Assembly: GCF_000971055.1 (NCBI RefSeq)
Contig: NZ_LARW01000047.1
Span: forward strand, 1 to 64,000
Source: Sphingomonas sp. SRS2
Lineage (GTDB): Bacteria; Pseudomonadota; Alphaproteobacteria; Sphingomonadales; Sphingomonadaceae
DNA: 64,000 bases
Reading direction: 5' to 3'
In this document: positions 1 to 9,753 of the stretch, piece after piece
Layout: each line of letters begins with the position of its first letter
Position numbering within the stretch: the first letter of the stretch is position 1
The notes under the pieces: generated by a model
Told to the model about the DNA's origin: nothing
The model's input: only the letters and a program-made list of their open reading frames with translations
Databases searched by the model: none
Position numbers and translations under genes: made by a program

Positions 1-582
1 GGCGGTGGCGGCGGTGGCCGTGGCGGCATGCCGGCCCAGGTCATCGGCGAAGGCAAAGGCGTCGTCAAATTCTTCAATGGACAAAAGGGTTTCGGCTTCA
101 TCGTTCGCGATGATGGCGGCGAGGATGTGTTCGTTCACATCTCCGCGGTCGAGCAGGCCGGCCTGACCGGCCTGGCCGATGGCCAGCCGCTCGAGTTCAC
201 CCTGGTGGACCGTGGCGGCCGGGTCTCGGCGACCGATCTCAAGATCGACGGCGAGCCGATGGCAGTCGAGGATCGCGCCCCGCGCGAGCCACGCGAAGGC
301 GGCTTCGGCGGCGCAGGCGCACCTCGCGGTGCGGCTGGCGGCGGCGGTCCCGCCCGGCAGCTCACTGGCGAGAAGGCGACCGGTACGGTCAAGTTCTTCA
401 ACGCCATGAAGGGCTTCGGCTTCATCCAGCGCGATGACGGCCAGCCGGACGCTTTCGTCCACATCTCGGCGGTCGAACGCGCCGGCATGACCAACCTCAA
501 CGAAGGTGATCGACTCGAGTTCGAACTCGAGGTCGATCGCCGTGGCAAATATGCCGCGGTGAACCTCACGCCGATGGGCTGA
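1..582 (+). CDS. Cold-shock protein with two CSD domains (5' partial)
   Basis: Single-stranded nucleic-acid binding protein of the CspA family, expected to act as an RNA chaperone in the cytoplasm. Counting from the Met at 28, two cold-shock domains are visible at about residues 8-72 and 117-183. Each has the RNP1-like motif KGFGFI and the RNP2-like motif (V/A)FVHIS. The linker is rich in Gly, Pro and Arg. The reading frame stays open through base 1 and encodes a Gly/Arg-rich run before the Met at 28, so the true start probably lies outside the window and 28 is an internal Met. Double-CSD proteins of this length are common in alphaproteobacteria. A hairpin terminator follows. Confidence 0.9.
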   Translation, partial: GGGGGGRGGMPAQVIGEGKGVVKFFNGQKGFGFIVRDDGGEDVFVHISAVEQAGLTGLADGQPLEFTLVDRGGRVSATDLKIDGEPMAVEDRAPREPREGGFGGAGAPRGAAGGGGPARQLTGEKATGTVKFFNAMKGFGFIQRDDGQPDAFVHISAVERAGMTNLNEGDRLEFELEVDRRGKYAAVNLTPMG

Positions 583-610
583 TCCTCCGGGATAGCTTTG
601 TTAGCGCTAC

Positions 611-647
611 AAAAAGACCCGGCTTCCGAAAGGAGGCCGGGTTTTTT
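611..647 (+). terminator. Rho-independent terminator of the cold-shock gene
   Basis: Arms at 617-627 and 632-642 pair over 11 bp with one G-T, around a GAAA tetraloop. An A-run lies before the stem and a run of six T follows it. It sits 35 bp after the stop codon. The A-run and T-run would let it work in both directions, although pgi on the other strand ends further downstream. Confidence 0.85.
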
Positions 648-660
648 ACGTCCGGAGGGC

Positions 661-750
661 GTCATTCCAGCGCAGGCTGGGATCTCGGGCGGCGGGGACG
701 GACTGTCGGTCGCGAACCTCTCCCGAGGCGCCATCCTTCGCTGGCATGAC
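661..750. repeat. 90-bp dispersed palindromic repeat, copy 1
   Basis: Begins GTCATTCCAGCG and ends CGCTGGCATGAC, so the ends form an imperfect terminal inverted repeat. It aligns without gaps over 90 bp to the element at 29638-29727. It has no coding capacity and lies between the convergent cold-shock and pgi genes. It looks like a REP-type element of the class scattered between genes in sphingomonads. Confidence 0.7.
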
Positions 751-758
751 GGATATAT

Positions 759-2261
759 TCAGCTCAGCGCCCTCGCGATCAGCGCCCGGGTGGAGGCATC
801 GAATCGTTCGGTCCCCTCGCTCTCGATCGACCGCGCGATCTCCTTGCCCAGTTCCACCCCGAACTGGTCGAACGGGTTGATCCCCATCAGCACGGCATTG
901 GCGAAGGTGCGGTGCTCGTAGAAGGCGAGCAGCGCGCCGAGCCGCGCCGGATCGAGCCGGTCGAGCAATATCGTCGTCGATGGCCGGTCGCCCGCATAGG
1001 CGCGGGCCGGATCGTCATTGGGCTTGCCGGCCATCAGCGCGGCCCCCTGCGCGAAGCAGTTGATCAGCAGCGCGCGGTGGTGCGCGTCGTCGAGGACATG
1101 ATCGGGCTCGATCGCGGCGATGAACTCGACGGGCACCAGCCTCGTGCCCTGATGGAGCAGCTGGAACACCGCATGTTGGGCATCGGTGCCGACCCCGCCC
1201 CAGGTGATCGCGGCGGTCGGCCCGTCTATCGCTGACCCGTCGGCCTTCACGCTCTTGCCGTTCGATTCCATTTCAAGCTGCTGGAGATAGGAAGGCAGCA
1301 GCCGCAGCCGCTCGTCATAGGCGAAGACCGCCCGCGTTTCGGCGCCCGCTACCCGCGAATAATATTGATCGACGAAGGCCGCGAGCAAGGGAATGTTCCT
1401 GTCGGCCGATGCGGTGCGGAAATGGCGGTCCATTGCCGCGGCGCCCGCCAGCAGATTCTCGAACGCGTCCCAGCCAAGGCCGAGCGCGGCGGGAAAGCCG
1501 ATCGACGACCACAGCGAATAGCGGCCGCCGACACTTTCGGAAAAGGGCAGGATGCGGGTTTCGTCGACGCCCCATTCGACGGCCCTGTCGGGATCAGCGG
1601 TCAGCGCGATTACCCGCGAATAGGGGTCCTCGACATTGTCCTCCTCCATCCAGCTCAGCACACTGCGCGCGTTCATCATCGTTTCGGTGGTGGTGAAGGT
1701 CTTCGACGCGACGACGAGCAGCGTCGCCTGCGGATCGAAGCGCTTGAAGACTTCGTCGAGCGCCGCGCCGTCGACATTGGACACCACAGCCACCTCATAG
1801 CGGTCGGCATCGCGTCCCAGCGCATCGACCAGCAGGTCGGGGCCCAGCGCCGATCCGCCGATGCCGACATGGAGGATATGGCGCACCGGGCCCAGCACCT
1901 CGGCCTCGATCGCGTCGATCATCGCGCGCATCCGCGACTGGAAACCGCGCGCGCGCGCCACGCTGCCGGGCGCTCCCTGTCCGCGCTCGGCGGGATGTTC
2001 GGCGGCGCGGCCTTCGGTGACGTTGACGATGTCGCCCGCGAACAGCGCGTCACGCTTCACGGCAAAAGCGCTGGCGTCGGCGAGCGCCTGAAAATGCCCG
2101 ATCAGTGCGGTGGAGAGATGAGTCTTCGAAAAATCGAAGAGGATTCCCGACTCGTCGATCGAGAGGCGTGAAAGCCGATCCGGCTCCACCGTGAAAAGTT
2201 CGGAAAGGGGCGTTTTGGCCGTCTTTACGATCGCGTCCCAGGCGTCCTTGGCGGCGGTCAT
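759..2261 (-). CDS. pgi: Glucose-6-phosphate isomerase
   Basis: Interconverts glucose-6-phosphate and fructose-6-phosphate in the cytoplasm, linking glycolysis or Entner-Doudoroff flux with gluconeogenesis. Both family signatures are present: VGGRYSLWSSIG in the middle and NPFDQFGVELGKEIA near the C-terminus. The sugar-phosphate-binding SIS-type segment HVGIGGSALGP is also clear. At 500 residues it is slightly shorter than E. coli Pgi (549). The start at 2261 (MTAAKDAW) is chosen over an in-frame codon at 2321 because GGAG lies 8 nt upstream. It is divergent from the chemoreceptor-like gene at 2435. Confidence 0.96.
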   Translation of the reverse strand: MTAAKDAWDAIVKTAKTPLSELFTVEPDRLSRLSIDESGILFDFSKTHLSTALIGHFQALADASAFAVKRDALFAGDIVNVTEGRAAEHPAERGQGAPGSVARARGFQSRMRAMIDAIEAEVLGPVRHILHVGIGGSALGPDLLVDALGRDADRYEVAVVSNVDGAALDEVFKRFDPQATLLVVASKTFTTTETMMNARSVLSWMEEDNVEDPYSRVIALTADPDRAVEWGVDETRILPFSESVGGRYSLWSSIGFPAALGLGWDAFENLLAGAAAMDRHFRTASADRNIPLLAAFVDQYYSRVAGAETRAVFAYDERLRLLPSYLQQLEMESNGKSVKADGSAIDGPTAAITWGGVGTDAQHAVFQLLHQGTRLVPVEFIAAIEPDHVLDDAHHRALLINCFAQGAALMAGKPNDDPARAYAGDRPSTTILLDRLDPARLGALLAFYEHRTFANAVLMGINPFDQFGVELGKEIARSIESEGTERFDASTRALIARALS

Positions 2262-2434
2262 GCGATATTCTCCATAGTGCAGTGCAGCGAATGGCGGTTT
2301 TTCAACGATTCCCGCAACCATGGTTACGGCTTGTTTACTATTTCGCTCCCATCATGATTCCCGAAAGAGCAACCGAATGCCATCAGCATGATGCCGGAGG
2401 GTGCCGCAAACGAGGTCGAATTGGGAGACCACGA

Positions 2435-3460
2435 ATGCAGGATGACATTTTGCGCCTGGCCTATGAAGTCTCGCGCATCACGGAAGAGAAGGTCGACCGG
2501 ATCGACCGGGTGATGAAACAGACCGGCATGCTCGCGATCAATGCGCGCCTCGAGGCCGCGCGCGCCGGCGACGCCGGGCGGGCCTTCTCGGTTGTCGCAC
2601 AGGAACTGGGGGCGCTGGCCGCCTCGATCTCGGGGATCGGCGGCGAACTGCGTTCGGCGATTGCCTCGAATATCGCCTCATTGCGCACCGCAGGCAGCCA
2701 GATGCTCGTCGACTTCAAGGGCACCCGCCACACCGATCTCGCCCGCTCGGCAGTCGAGATCATCGATCGCAATCTGTACGAGCGCTCATGCGATGTGCGC
2801 TGGTGGGCGACTGACAGTTCGGTCACGGACGCACTCGAATCGCCGAGTGCGGCCCACGCCGCGGACGCCACCGAGCGGCTGGCGACGATCCTGCGCTCCT
2901 ATACCGTCTATCTCGACCTGTGGATCGCCGACAGCCATGGCCGGGTGATCGCAACCGGGCGGCCCGACCGTTACCCTCACGCGACCGGCCAGGACGTGTC
3001 GAAGGAGGACTGGTTCCGCGCGGCGATGGGCACCCAGACCGGCGACGATTTCCGCGTCTGCGACATCTCGACCAATCCTGTCCTCGGCAATGCCCAGGTC
3101 GCGACTTACTCGACCGCAGTCCGCGCGGGCGGCCGCACCCGCGGCACCGTGATCGGCGCGCTCGGCATCTTCTTCGATTGGGCGCCACAGGCGGCAGCGA
3201 TCCTCGACGGCATCGGCCTGTCCCCGGCCGAGCGCGCGACATCGCGGCTGATGCTGCTCGATGCCGGCCACCGCATCATCGCCGCGTCGGATGGCGAAGG
3301 CATCTGCACCGAAACCTATCCACTCCAGACCGAGCGTCGCGAAAGCGGCTATTACCAGCACAATGGCAAGCTGATCGCCTTCGCGCTGACCCCCGGTTAC
3401 GAGACCTATCGCGGGCTAGGCTGGCTTGGCTGCATCGAAAGCGAGATGCAGGACGACTGA
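2435..3460 (+). CDS. Soluble chemoreceptor-like protein: MCP tip followed by Cache sensor
   Basis: 341 residues with no signal peptide or membrane helix. Residues about 5-65 carry the tip of the methyl-accepting chemotaxis signalling hairpin (AINARLEAARAGDAG, then FSVVAQELGALA), the part that contacts CheA and CheW. The rest, about residues 120-335, resembles a Cache-type ligand sensor, with segments such as YLDLWIADSHGRVIATG and DVSKEDWFRAA. The order is the reverse of a classical receptor and the long coiled coil is missing. The start at 2435 has GGGAGA upstream; an in-frame start at 2282 would add a poorly conserved 51-residue leader. No cheA or cheW lies nearby. Exact role unknown. Confidence 0.75.
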   Translation: MQDDILRLAYEVSRITEEKVDRIDRVMKQTGMLAINARLEAARAGDAGRAFSVVAQELGALAASISGIGGELRSAIASNIASLRTAGSQMLVDFKGTRHTDLARSAVEIIDRNLYERSCDVRWWATDSSVTDALESPSAAHAADATERLATILRSYTVYLDLWIADSHGRVIATGRPDRYPHATGQDVSKEDWFRAAMGTQTGDDFRVCDISTNPVLGNAQVATYSTAVRAGGRTRGTVIGALGIFFDWAPQAAAILDGIGLSPAERATSRLMLLDAGHRIIAASDGEGICTETYPLQTERRESGYYQHNGKLIAFALTPGYETYRGLGWLGCIESEMQDD

Positions 3461-3538
3461 CATGGCGTCACCCGGCCCCGCCGAGGCGACGAGTCGGCAT
3501 AACTGGCGCTTGCGGCTCTAGCCCGCTAAAGGGCGGTC

Positions 3539-4462
3539 ATGCGTCCTCCCAGAACCCCAGGCAGCCGCCCCCCCGGCCGCTCGTCGACCACCAGACCCGG
3601 TGCCGGCGCACCGATCCCACCGCCCAAGCTCGGCCGCCGCCAGGCGCGCGGCCTCGCGCGGCCGGTAAAGCCTTCGGTCCCGCATCCCGCCCGCGAAGGC
3701 GCGAAGCCGGGCAAGGAGCCGCAGCGGATCGCCAAGCTGCTCGCCCGCGCCGGCATCGCCTCGCGCCGCGAGATCGAGCGGATGATCGAGGACCGCCGCG
3801 TCGCGATCAACGGTGTCGCGATCGAGACCCCGGCGACCCTGCTGACCTCGCTCAACGGCGTCACCGTCGACGGCAAGCCGGTCGCCGCGCCCGAGCCGAC
3901 CCGGCTGTTCCTCTATCACAAGCCAAAGGGGCTGCTGACCACCGAGCGCGATCCCGCCGGGCGCCCGACCATCTACGACAAGCTGCCGCGCGACCTGCCG
4001 CGAGTCATGCCGGTCGGCCGACTCGATCTCAGCACCGAAGGGCTGCTGCTGCTGACCACCGATGGTGAGTTCAAACGCCAGCTCGAATTGCCGGCGACCG
4101 GAGTCGAACGGATCTACCGCGCGCGCGCTTATGGCAATGTCACTCAGGAGCAGCTCGAGGACCTGATCGACGGCGTCGAGATCGAAGGGGTCCGCTATGG
4201 CCCGATCGACGCGAATATGGAGCGGCGCACCGGCGCCAATGTCTGGATCGAGATGAAACTGCGCGAGGGCAAGAACCGCGAAGTGCGGCGCGTGCTCGAA
4301 TATCTCGGGCTGGAGGTCTCGCGCCTGATTCGCATCGCTTATGGCGCGTTCGAGCTGGGCGATCTTCAGCCGGGCGAGGTCGGCGAGATACTCCAGCACC
4401 AGCTCGTCGCCTTCCGCAAGACGCTCAAGACGCCGAAGCCGCCCAAGGCTCCGGCCGAATAG
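3539..4462 (+). CDS. rluB: RsuA/RluB-family rRNA pseudouridine synthase
   Basis: Converts a uridine of rRNA to pseudouridine during ribosome assembly. An N-terminal Pro/Arg-rich extension of about 60 residues precedes an S4 RNA-binding domain (RIAKLLARAGIASRREIE). The catalytic domain has the RsuA/RluB motif GRLDLSTEGLLLLT, whose Asp is the catalytic residue. Basic N-terminal extensions are usual for RluB-like enzymes in alphaproteobacteria. The specific target (23S U2605 for RluB) is inferred from the family. rsmD starts 1 bp after the stop, so the two rRNA modification genes probably share a transcript. Confidence 0.9.
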   Translation: MRPPRTPGSRPPGRSSTTRPGAGAPIPPPKLGRRQARGLARPVKPSVPHPAREGAKPGKEPQRIAKLLARAGIASRREIERMIEDRRVAINGVAIETPATLLTSLNGVTVDGKPVAAPEPTRLFLYHKPKGLLTTERDPAGRPTIYDKLPRDLPRVMPVGRLDLSTEGLLLLTTDGEFKRQLELPATGVERIYRARAYGNVTQEQLEDLIDGVEIEGVRYGPIDANMERRTGANVWIEMKLREGKNREVRRVLEYLGLEVSRLIRIAYGAFELGDLQPGEVGEILQHQLVAFRKTLKTPKPPKAPAE

Positions 4463-4463
4463 C

Positions 4464-5012
4464 ATGCGGATCATTGCCGGCATCTGGCGCGGCCGTCCGC
4501 TGATCGCGCCGGCGGGCGACGCGACCCGCCCCACCGCCGATCGGACGCGCGAGGCGCTGTTCTCGATGTTGATCAGCAGGCTCGGCAGCTTTGAGGGGCT
4601 GAAGGTCGCGGATGTCTGCGCGGGGACCGGGGCGCTCGGGCTCGAAGCGCTGTCGCGTGGCGCGGCGCACTGCACCTTCGTCGAGCGGGAACGCACCGCG
4701 GTGGAGGCGCTTCGTAGCAATATCGCCAAGCTGGGCGAAGCCGCAATCCTGGGGAGCGAGGTCCGCGCGATCGCCGCCGAGGGATTCAAAGGCGGGCAAT
4801 TCGATCTGGTGCTGATCGATCCGCCCTATGGCAGCGGGCTCGGCCAGAAGGTCCTTCCCCAGATCGGTCTCGCGCCCGGCGGCTGGGCGAGCATCGAGAC
4901 CGCGAAGAACGAAGAGGTGGCGGTGCCGGGCTTCACCGTCGAGGCCGAGCGTGTGCACGGCAAGGCGCGGATCACGCTGTTACGGCGCGATAGTTCGGAT
5001 CAGCCCGCCTGA
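4464..5012 (+). CDS. rsmD: 16S rRNA (guanine-966-N2)-methyltransferase
   Basis: Methylates 16S rRNA G966 using S-adenosylmethionine. The 182-residue protein starts MRIIAGIWRGR as is typical, has the SAM-binding segment VADVCAGTGALGLEAL, and the catalytic N6/N2-methylase motif LIDPPYGSGL. The start at 4464 follows the rluB stop directly and fits the family N-terminus; an upstream in-frame start inside rluB is a poorer choice. Its 3' end overlaps the convergent TetR gene by 13 bp. Confidence 0.93.
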   Translation: MRIIAGIWRGRPLIAPAGDATRPTADRTREALFSMLISRLGSFEGLKVADVCAGTGALGLEALSRGAAHCTFVERERTAVEALRSNIAKLGEAAILGSEVRAIAAEGFKGGQFDLVLIDPPYGSGLGQKVLPQIGLAPGGWASIETAKNEEVAVPGFTVEAERVHGKARITLLRRDSSDQPA

Positions 5013-5548
5013 ACGCGTGAGCGGGCTGCCTCGGCGACATTGGGGGCGGTGCGGTCGAGCATTGCGATGCCGTTGACCACCGCCAGCATCATCGCCGCCG
5101 CGTTGCGCGATTGCGTTCCCGCCGGGAAATGGACGCTGTGGACGATCCAGTCGGTCCAGAACTCGGCGATCGCCGTGGCGGCCTGGGTATATTGAGTGTC
5201 GCCGCGCGCCGCCCGTGCCGCGATCTCCAGCCAGAACTGGACGAAGGCGCGGCCTTCGGGCTCGGCGAGAAGGGCCGTGGCGTGACCGACCATATTCTGC
5301 GGCGGGATGCGCCGGCCATGCGTGGTCCTGGCGAGATGATTGGCGAAGCGCTCCGACACGCAGGCCAGAACATCGCCCATCAGCGCGGTCTTGGTCCCGA
5401 AATAATAGAGCAGCATGCGATCGCTGGTACCCAGCCGCGCCGCCGCCGGCCGCAACGACAGCGCGTCGAGCCCTTCGGCCAGCACCATATCGCCCAGCGC
5501 CTCGGTCAACTGCGCACGCTTCAAGCTGCGCGGTTCCATCATGTTCAT
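5000..5548 (-). CDS. TetR/AcrR-family transcriptional regulator
   Basis: 182 residues. An N-terminal helix-turn-helix is visible at about residues 12-55 (LSLRPAAARLGTSDRML followed by LYYFGTKTALM), the TetR pattern with the YYF..K recognition-helix end. The C-terminal ligand domain is not recognisable. The start at 5548 has a GGGGGGAT ribosome site about 6 nt upstream. It faces rsmD tail to tail with a 13-bp overlap. The adjacent DUF938 methyltransferase ends 81 bp upstream on the same strand. Target and ligand unknown. Confidence 0.88.
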   Translation of the reverse strand: MNMMEPRSLKRAQLTEALGDMVLAEGLDALSLRPAAARLGTSDRMLLYYFGTKTALMGDVLACVSERFANHLARTTHGRRIPPQNMVGHATALLAEPEGRAFVQFWLEIAARAARGDTQYTQAATAIAEFWTDWIVHSVHFPAGTQSRNAAAMMLAVVNGIAMLDRTAPNVAEAARSRVQAG

Positions 5549-5629
5549 GTCGTAATCCCCCCGGATTCGGAGACCTTGTAGCAAATGCTACAGTCGAGCG
5601 CGAATCGGCAGGGCGAGTCGAAATGTGAA

Positions 5630-6253
5630 CTATTGTGCCGGGGCGGGATCCACGGCGCGGCGCAGGCACAACGACAGATTGTTCGCAGGCATCGCGTGGA
5701 TCGCTTCTGGATACAGCCCAAGGCTCTCTGCCAGCGTAATAACATCCTCCAGCCTGCGGATGCCCCAAGCCGGATTGCGCCGCCGTAGATCCTCGTCAAA
5801 GGCCATGTTCGACGGAGCGGTCTCGACTCCCTCGCGGATGTATGGCCCATAGAGAAGCAACGGTCCGCCCTCCGGAAGCAGCTTTGCGCTGCTCCTCAGC
5901 AAACCAACCGTCGCCTCCCACGGGCTGATATGCACCATGTTGATGCACAGGATCGCGTCGGCGCGGTCGATTGGCCACTCGGCGGCGGATGCGTCGAGGA
6001 GGAGGGGTGGGCGGACGTTGTTGAGCTTCGCCGCCTCGGCCCAGGCGCGGATCGAGGTGAGGGCGTCGAGGTCGGGGTCGCTCGGCTGGAAGACCAGGTC
6101 GGGCAGCGCACGCGCGAAATGGATCGCATGTTCGCCGGTGCCGCTCGCCACTTCCAGCACGGTGCCGCGGGCGGGCAGGATGTCGCGCAGGATCGCGAGG
6201 ATCGGGTCGCGGTTGCGCTCGGTGGCGGGGGCGTGGCGGCGTCGGTCGGTCAT
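5630..6253 (-). CDS. DUF938 class I SAM-dependent methyltransferase
   Basis: 207 residues with a Rossmann methyltransferase fold: motif I is VLEVASGTGEHAIHFA, followed by PSDPD at the end of strand 2 and the DUF938-typical LCINMVHISPWEAT and LLLYGPYIREG. Substrate unknown. The start at 6253 (MTDRRRHAP) begins 58 bp after gcvPB ends, so it may be the distal gene of the glycine cleavage operon. That link is positional only. Confidence 0.85.
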   Translation of the reverse strand: MTDRRRHAPATERNRDPILAILRDILPARGTVLEVASGTGEHAIHFARALPDLVFQPSDPDLDALTSIRAWAEAAKLNNVRPPLLLDASAAEWPIDRADAILCINMVHISPWEATVGLLRSSAKLLPEGGPLLLYGPYIREGVETAPSNMAFDEDLRRRNPAWGIRRLEDVITLAESLGLYPEAIHAMPANNLSLCLRRAVDPAPAQ

Positions 6254-6311
6254 TGTGCTTGCCTCCACGCCACGCCGCCTCCGGCCCCCGCTGGGGCAGC
6301 GGCAGTTTCCA

Positions 6312-7892
6312 CTATTCCGCCGCCTGCGCCAGCATTTCGTCCTTCCACACCAGCACCGGTTTGCGCGCCGCCGGGGGCTCGTGGAGCCGGCGGCGCGGGG
6401 CGAGGGCGGGGGCGGCCTTGAGGGCGGCGTCGCCGGCCTTCGCGCGCTCGGCGACCGAGCGGAGCGCACCGATGAACTGGTCGAGCGTCGCCTTGCCCTC
6501 GGTTTCGGTCGGCTCGATCAGCATCGCGCCGTGCACGACGAGCGGGAAATACATCGTCATCGGGTGGAAGCCCTCGTCGATCAGCCCCTTGGCGATGTCG
6601 AGCGTGGTGAAACCCGTCGCGAGGCCCGCGTCGCTGAACAGCGCCTCGTGCATGCAGGGGCCGCTATCCCCGAACGGCGCGTCGAGCAGGTCGTCGAGGC
6701 TGCGCAGCACATAATTGGCGTTGAGCACCGCATCCTCGGACACCTGGCGCAATCCGTCGGCGCCATGGCTGAGGATATAGGTGAGCGCGCGGGTGAACAT
6801 GCCCATCTGGCCATTGAAGGCGGCCATGCGACCGAAGCTCGACCCGTGATGCTCGCCGGCGGTCTCTTCCTCGACGAGGACATATCGGTCGCCCTGCTTG
6901 TCGACGAAGGGCAGCGGTGCATAGGGGGCAAGCGCCTTCGACAGCACCACCGGGCCCGAACCCGGTCCGCCGCCGCCATGCGGGGTCGAGAAGGTCTTGT
7001 GGAGGTTGATGTGCATCGCGTCGATGCCGAGGTCGCCGGGGCGGACCCGGCCAACGATCGCGTTGAAATTGGCGCCGTCGCAATAGACATAGCCGCCCGC
7101 GTCATGGACCGCGTCCGAAATGCGCTTCATGTCGCGTTCGAACAGGCCGCAGGTGTTGGGATTGGTGATCATCACCCCGGCGACATCGGGCCCGAGCCGT
7201 GCGGTGAGCGCGTCGAGATCGACCCGGCCCTCGTCGGTCGCTGGGATATTCTCGACCTGATAGCCGCAAAAGGCCGCCGTTGCCGGATTGGTGCCATGCG
7301 CCGATTCGGGGACGAGAATCACCGACCGGTCGCTGCCCGCCGCGTCATGCGCGGCGCGGATCGCCAGCAGCCCGCATAGTTCGCCATGCGCGCCCGCCTT
7401 GGGGCTCATCGCCACGGCGTGCATGCCGGTCAGCGTGATCAGCCATTGCGCGAGTTCGTGGATCACGGCGAGCGCGCCCTGCACGGTGTCGACCGGTGCG
7501 AGCGGATGAACATCGGCGAAGCCCGGCATCCGCGCGACCTTCTCGTTGAGGCGGGGATTATGCTTCATCGTGCAGCTTCCCAGCGGGAAGAGGCCGAGGT
7601 CGATCGCGTAATTCTGGCGGCTGAGCCGGGTATAATGGCGCACCGCCTCGGGCTCGGGCAGGCCGGGCAGGCCGATCGGCTGGCTGCGCTCGAGCCCGCC
7701 GAGCCGGCTCGCGACCTTGGGCGGCGCGGGAAGATCGACGCCGGTGCGGGCGTAATTGCCCTGCTCGAAAATCAGCTTTTCCTCGAGCATCAGCGCGCGG
7801 TTGCCGGTGAAGGTCGGCGGCGCGTTGCTCGCGGCGCTGTCGCTGGCCAGGATCTCCGGGCGTGTAACGCGGCCTTCGCTGTTCATACTCAT
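6312..7892 (-). CDS. gcvPB: Glycine dehydrogenase (decarboxylating) subunit 2
   Basis: Half of the split P-protein of the glycine cleavage system. With GcvPA it decarboxylates glycine on pyridoxal phosphate and passes the aminomethyl group to lipoylated GcvH. The PLP lysine lies in [17 protein letters not shown], the hallmark of this subunit. At 526 residues it matches the usual subunit-2 length. The ATG at 7892 overlaps the gcvPA stop (ATGA), indicating translational coupling and equal synthesis of the two subunits. Confidence 0.96.
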   Translation of the reverse strand: MSMNSEGRVTRPEILASDSAASNAPPTFTGNRALMLEEKLIFEQGNYARTGVDLPAPPKVASRLGGLERSQPIGLPGLPEPEAVRHYTRLSRQNYAIDLGLFPLGSCTMKHNPRLNEKVARMPGFADVHPLAPVDTVQGALAVIHELAQWLITLTGMHAVAMSPKAGAHGELCGLLAIRAAHDAAGSDRSVILVPESAHGTNPATAAFCGYQVENIPATDEGRVDLDALTARLGPDVAGVMITNPNTCGLFERDMKRISDAVHDAGGYVYCDGANFNAIVGRVRPGDLGIDAMHINLHKTFSTPHGGGGPGSGPVVLSKALAPYAPLPFVDKQGDRYVLVEEETAGEHHGSSFGRMAAFNGQMGMFTRALTYILSHGADGLRQVSEDAVLNANYVLRSLDDLLDAPFGDSGPCMHEALFSDAGLATGFTTLDIAKGLIDEGFHPMTMYFPLVVHGAMLIEPTETEGKATLDQFIGALRSVAERAKAGDAALKAAPALAPRRRLHEPPAARKPVLVWKDEMLAQAAE

Positions 7893-9259
7893 GCCGCCAA
7901 CTCCGCTTCGAGGGCTTGGGCCAATGTTTCGACATCCTCGGCCGATGTGGTTTCCGTGACCGCGACGACGAGGCCGTTGGCAAGCGCGGGGGCATCCGGA
8001 TAGAGCCGGCCCAGCGAGACGCCGCCCAATATGCCCTTGTCGGCAAGCGCGCGGACGATGGGCCGCGCCTCCTTCGGCAGCTTCAGCGTGAATTCGTTGA
8101 AGAAGGCGCCGTTGACCAAATCCACCCCAGGAAGCTTCGCCAGCCGATCGGCCGCTTCAACCGCGCCGGCATGGTTCAGCGCGGCGAGGTTGCGCAGGCC
8201 GGTCTCGCCGAGCAGCGTCAGGTGCGCCGAGAAGGCAAGCGCGCACAGCCCGGCATTGGTGCAGATGTTCGACGTCGCCTTCTCGCGGCGGATATGCTGT
8301 TCGCGGGTCGACAGCGTCAGCACGAAGCCGCGCTGGCCGTCCGCATCGGTGGTGACGCCACACAGGCGCCCCGGCATCTGGCGGACATATTTCTCGGCGC
8401 AGGCGAACAGGCCGACATAGGGGCCGCCGAAGTTGAGGCCGACGCCGATCGACTGACCCTCGCCGACGACGATATCCCCGCCCATCTCGCCGGGGCTCCG
8501 GATAGCGCCGAGCGCCACCGGCTCGGTAACGACCGCGACCAGCAGCGCGCCCTTTTCATGGCAGCGCGCGGCGAGTTCGGACAGGTCGGCGACATGGCCG
8601 AGGATATTGGGGTTCTGGACGACGACGCAGCTGGTGTCGCCGTCGATCGCGCCGAGCAGGCGGGCCATGTCGTCGCCGGGCGCGCCGGGGGTGAGATCGG
8701 GCAGCGCGATATCGAGCGCGTCGCCGGTGAAGCGCGCCATCGTCCGGGCCAGCGAGACATAATGCGGATGCAGCCCAGCGGAGAGGATCGCCTTGCCGCG
8801 CCGGGTGACGCGCCGCGCCATGGTGATCGCTTCCCAGCAGGCGGTCGAGCCGTCGTACATCGATGCGTTGGCGACATCGCAGCCGAACAGGCGGGCGACC
8901 TGGGTCTGGAATTCGAACAGCGCCTGCAGCGTGCCCTGCGCAATTTCGGGCTGATAGGGGGTGTAGCTGGTCAGGAACTCACCGCGCTGGATCAGATGAT
9001 CGACGCTGGCGGGAACATGATGTCTGTACGCGCCGCAGCCGAGGAAGAAGGGCGCCTCGCCCGCCGACAGGTTGCGCTTCGCCAGCCTCGCCATATGCCG
9101 CTCGACGGCCAGCTCGGACGCATGGTTCGGCAGGCCCGCGATCGGCCCGGACAGGCGAGCTTCGGCGGGGACATCGGCGAACAGTTCTTCGATCGACGAC
9201 GCGCCGATCGTGGCGAGCATGGATGCCCGGTCGGCATCGGTAAGGGGCAGGTAGCGCAT
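7889..9259 (-). CDS. gcvPA: Glycine dehydrogenase (decarboxylating) subunit 1
   Basis: Partner of GcvPB in the heterotetrameric P-protein; cytoplasmic. 456 residues, with the characteristic start [15 protein letters not shown] and segments [13 protein letters not shown] and [19 protein letters not shown] found in subunit-1 proteins. It lacks the PLP lysine, which is in subunit 2. A 119-bp gap holding a long palindrome separates it from gcvH upstream, and its stop overlaps the gcvPB start. Confidence 0.96.
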   Translation of the reverse strand: MRYLPLTDADRASMLATIGASSIEELFADVPAEARLSGPIAGLPNHASELAVERHMARLAKRNLSAGEAPFFLGCGAYRHHVPASVDHLIQRGEFLTSYTPYQPEIAQGTLQALFEFQTQVARLFGCDVANASMYDGSTACWEAITMARRVTRRGKAILSAGLHPHYVSLARTMARFTGDALDIALPDLTPGAPGDDMARLLGAIDGDTSCVVVQNPNILGHVADLSELAARCHEKGALLVAVVTEPVALGAIRSPGEMGGDIVVGEGQSIGVGLNFGGPYVGLFACAEKYVRQMPGRLCGVTTDADGQRGFVLTLSTREQHIRREKATSNICTNAGLCALAFSAHLTLLGETGLRNLAALNHAGAVEAADRLAKLPGVDLVNGAFFNEFTLKLPKEARPIVRALADKGILGGVSLGRLYPDAPALANGLVVAVTETTSAEDVETLAQALEAELAA

Positions 9260-9281
9260 GTCTAATTCCTTAGCCCCTCTT

Positions 9282-9362
9282 CTTCAGGGGAGGGGTTGGG
9301 GTGGGGCTTGATTCTGGGCGCGGCGCTCGCGGAGAGCCCCCACCCCCGGCCCTCCCCTGAAG
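9282..9362. repeat. Long imperfect inverted repeat between gcvH and gcvPA
   Basis: Arms at about 9282-9306 and 9338-9362 (CTTCAGGGGAGGGG and its complement at the outer ends) pair with few mismatches around a 31-nt spacer. It lies inside the gcv transcript, so the folded RNA could act as a processing site, a stabiliser, or a partial terminator tuning gcvPAB against gcvTH. There is no T-run. Confidence 0.65.
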
Positions 9363-9378
9363 GGGAGGGGAAACAGGC

Positions 9379-9750
9379 CTACAATCCTTCGCAGAACGCC
9401 TTGTAGCTGGCGGCGTCCATCAGGCCTTCGAGCTCGGACGGATCGGCGAGCGCCAGCTTGAAGAACCAGCCGTCGGTCTCGGGCGCGCTGTTGACCAGCG
9501 CCGGATCTTCCTCGAGCGCGGCGTTGATCTCGCTGACGGTGCCGGTGACGGGGGCGAATACGTCCGACGCGGCCTTGACCGATTCGACCACCGCAGCCTC
9601 GCCGCCCTTGGTGACATTGCCGCCCAGCGGGGGCAGCTCGACGAAGACGATGTCGCCCAGCTGGGCCTGCGCATAATCGGTGATGCCGACGGTGGCGGTG
9701 CCACCCTCGACCGAAATCCATTCATGCTCGTCGGTAAAGTAGATCGTCAT
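9379..9750 (-). CDS. gcvH: Glycine cleavage system H protein
   Basis: Lipoyl carrier that shuttles the methylamine intermediate between the P, T and L proteins. 123 residues, typical length. The lipoylated lysine is in [16 protein letters not shown], and the family start [13 protein letters not shown] and end [15 protein letters not shown] are present. GGGAGC lies upstream of the ATG at 9750. It follows gcvT by 3 bp. Confidence 0.97.
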   Translation of the reverse strand: MTIYFTDEHEWISVEGGTATVGITDYAQAQLGDIVFVELPPLGGNVTKGGEAAVVESVKAASDVFAPVTGTVSEINAALEEDPALVNSAPETDGWFFKLALADPSELEGLMDAASYKAFCEGL

Positions 9751-9753
9751 GGG

